Origin: Bulleidia sp.
GTDB lineage: Bacteria > Bacillota_I > Bacilli_A > Erysipelotrichales > Erysipelotrichaceae
DNA: 5,882 nt
Direction of reading: 5' to 3'
Assembly: GCA_016293365.1 (NCBI GenBank)
Contig: JAEDEK010000118.1
Span: 1-5,882 of the forward strand
Shown: one piece after another, positions 5,232 to 5,882 of the stretch
Layout of the letters: the number at the start of each line of letters is the position of its first letter
Position numbering within the stretch: the first letter of the stretch is position 1
Program-made: the position numbers and the translations under genes
Notes under the pieces: model-generated
Databases searched by the model: none
Seen by the model: only the letters and a program-made list of their open reading frames with translations
What the model was told of the DNA's origin: nothing

Positions 5232-5882
5232 TTACACGGCATTGGACCCGCTGACAATTTCCGTAATTTCCTGGGTAATTGACGCCTGTCGAGCCTTGTT
5301 GTATTCCAGCTGCAATGTCGATACAAGATCATCCGCGTTGTCGGATGCCGTCTTCATCGCAACTCTTCTGCTTCCCTGTTCACTGGTTGTGGATTCCATC
5401 CAGTTGGAATATGCAACGTTTGTGACCATCATCGGAATCAGGTTATCCAGAATTTCTTCCGGACCTGGTTCAAACAGTGTTTCTACATGGTCATTCCGTT
5501 TCTGTGTTTCATCCAGTGTAAATGGTACGAGTACGTCAAATTCCGGGCGGAAGCTCATCGTATTGACAAACTTCGTATACAGAATCTGTACTGTTCCCAC
5601 TTCGTTATTCTGATACATTTCTATACCGCTCATCACAGCCTCCTTTAACTGCTGGAAGGAAAGCTGGTCTGAAGAAACCGGTTCACTGTTGAGCAGATTG
5701 AAACCTGCTTCCACAAACTGACTGTATAAAGATGTACCGACAAGGAATAACGGATCAGATGGGTTCAGATGTTCCTTTGCCTCACGGATGATGTTGGCGT
5801 TATAGCCACCACATAATCCAAGATCAGAACAGAAGATGACTGTCATCTTTCTGTCTGAACTGTTTTTCACAAGAAATCTGCT
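5232..5882 (-). CDS. atpG: F0F1 ATP synthase gamma subunit, 5' end outside window
   Basis: This is the gamma subunit, the rotating shaft of F1 between the alpha3beta3 head and the c-ring. The frame is open through the right edge of the window and 216 residues plus the stop are present. Roughly the first 60-75 residues (N-terminal coiled-coil helix) lie outside. A GTG at 5868-5870 is an internal Val codon, since the frame continues upstream as SRFLVKN, so it should not be taken as the start. The landmark SDLGLCGGYN is near the beginning (family usual: SDRGLCGG). The C-terminal helix is typical: VAMKTASDNADDL, YNKARQASITQEITEIV, then a short GSNAV end. Gene order atpG-atpD-atpC is the standard F-type arrangement, with atpD starting 14 bases downstream. 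Confidence 0.96.
   Translation of the reverse strand, partial: SRFLVKNSSDRKMTVIFCSDLGLCGGYNANIIREAKEHLNPSDPLFLVGTSLYSQFVEAGFNLLNSEPVSSDQLSFQQLKEAVMSGIEMYQNNEVGTVQILYTKFVNTMSFRPEFDVLVPFTLDETQKRNDHVETLFEPGPEEILDNLIPMMVTNVAYSNWMESTTSEQGSRRVAMKTASDNADDLVSTLQLEYNKARQASITQEITEIVSGSNAV

Noticed and set aside
4879..5613. Long open + strand frame opposite atpG and atpD (244 codons)
   Set aside because: It lies entirely antisense to two clearly identified ATP synthase genes, has unnatural composition rich in Cys, Ser and Thr, and shows no ribosome binding site I can support.
5868..5870. GTG as the start of atpG
   Set aside because: The frame continues to the window edge, and the SDLGLCGG landmark normally lies about 75 residues into gamma, so this is an internal codon of a truncated gene.
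1..5882. CRISPR array, tRNA, rRNA, insertion sequence or riboswitch
   Set aside because: I saw no regularly spaced repeats, cloverleaf, transposase gene, terminal inverted repeats or known riboswitch core on either strand.

Overview
This window looks like an ordinary chromosomal segment of a low-to-moderate GC Firmicute. The F1 ATPase genes, the strong AAGGAGG-type ribosome binding sites and the compact intergenic gaps fit a gut Erysipelotrichia-like or Clostridia-like bacterium. This assignment is inferred from gene content and style; no rRNA or other lineage marker is present.

Left part, + strand (1-790): the 3' end of an unidentified protein (stop at 175-177), then a gap with a possible promoter, then a complete small predicted lipoprotein. 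Both are probably cell-surface proteins of unknown function. A strong inverted repeat at 798-837 sits between the lipoprotein gene and the convergent MATE gene and can terminate transcription from both sides.

Middle, - strand (856-2538): a complete 12-helix MATE-family efflux transporter with a near-perfect Shine-Dalgarno. Upstream of it, about 300 bp has no intact gene. It carries what reads as a decayed gene: three stretches of protein-like sequence in successive frames, ending in a GSHTW-containing tail.

Right part, - strand (2539-5882): the distal end of the ATP synthase operon in the standard order atpG (5' end outside the window), atpD, atpC. It is followed by a hairpin terminator and two small genes I do not recognise: a two-helix membrane protein with a cytoplasmic tail, and a ~90-residue protein that could form an Sm/SH3-like barrel. 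This series ends at a terminator whose stem contains the last gene's stop codon. The two small genes probably depend at least partly on read-through from the atp operon, because there is almost no room for a promoter after the terminator that follows atpC.

I found no convincing novel multi-gene system, mobile element, CRISPR array or RNA gene. The points most worth checking are the unknown gene pair behind atpC, the leaky-terminator arrangement in front of it, the G7 tract at the start of the last gene, and the frameshifted remnant upstream of the MATE gene.
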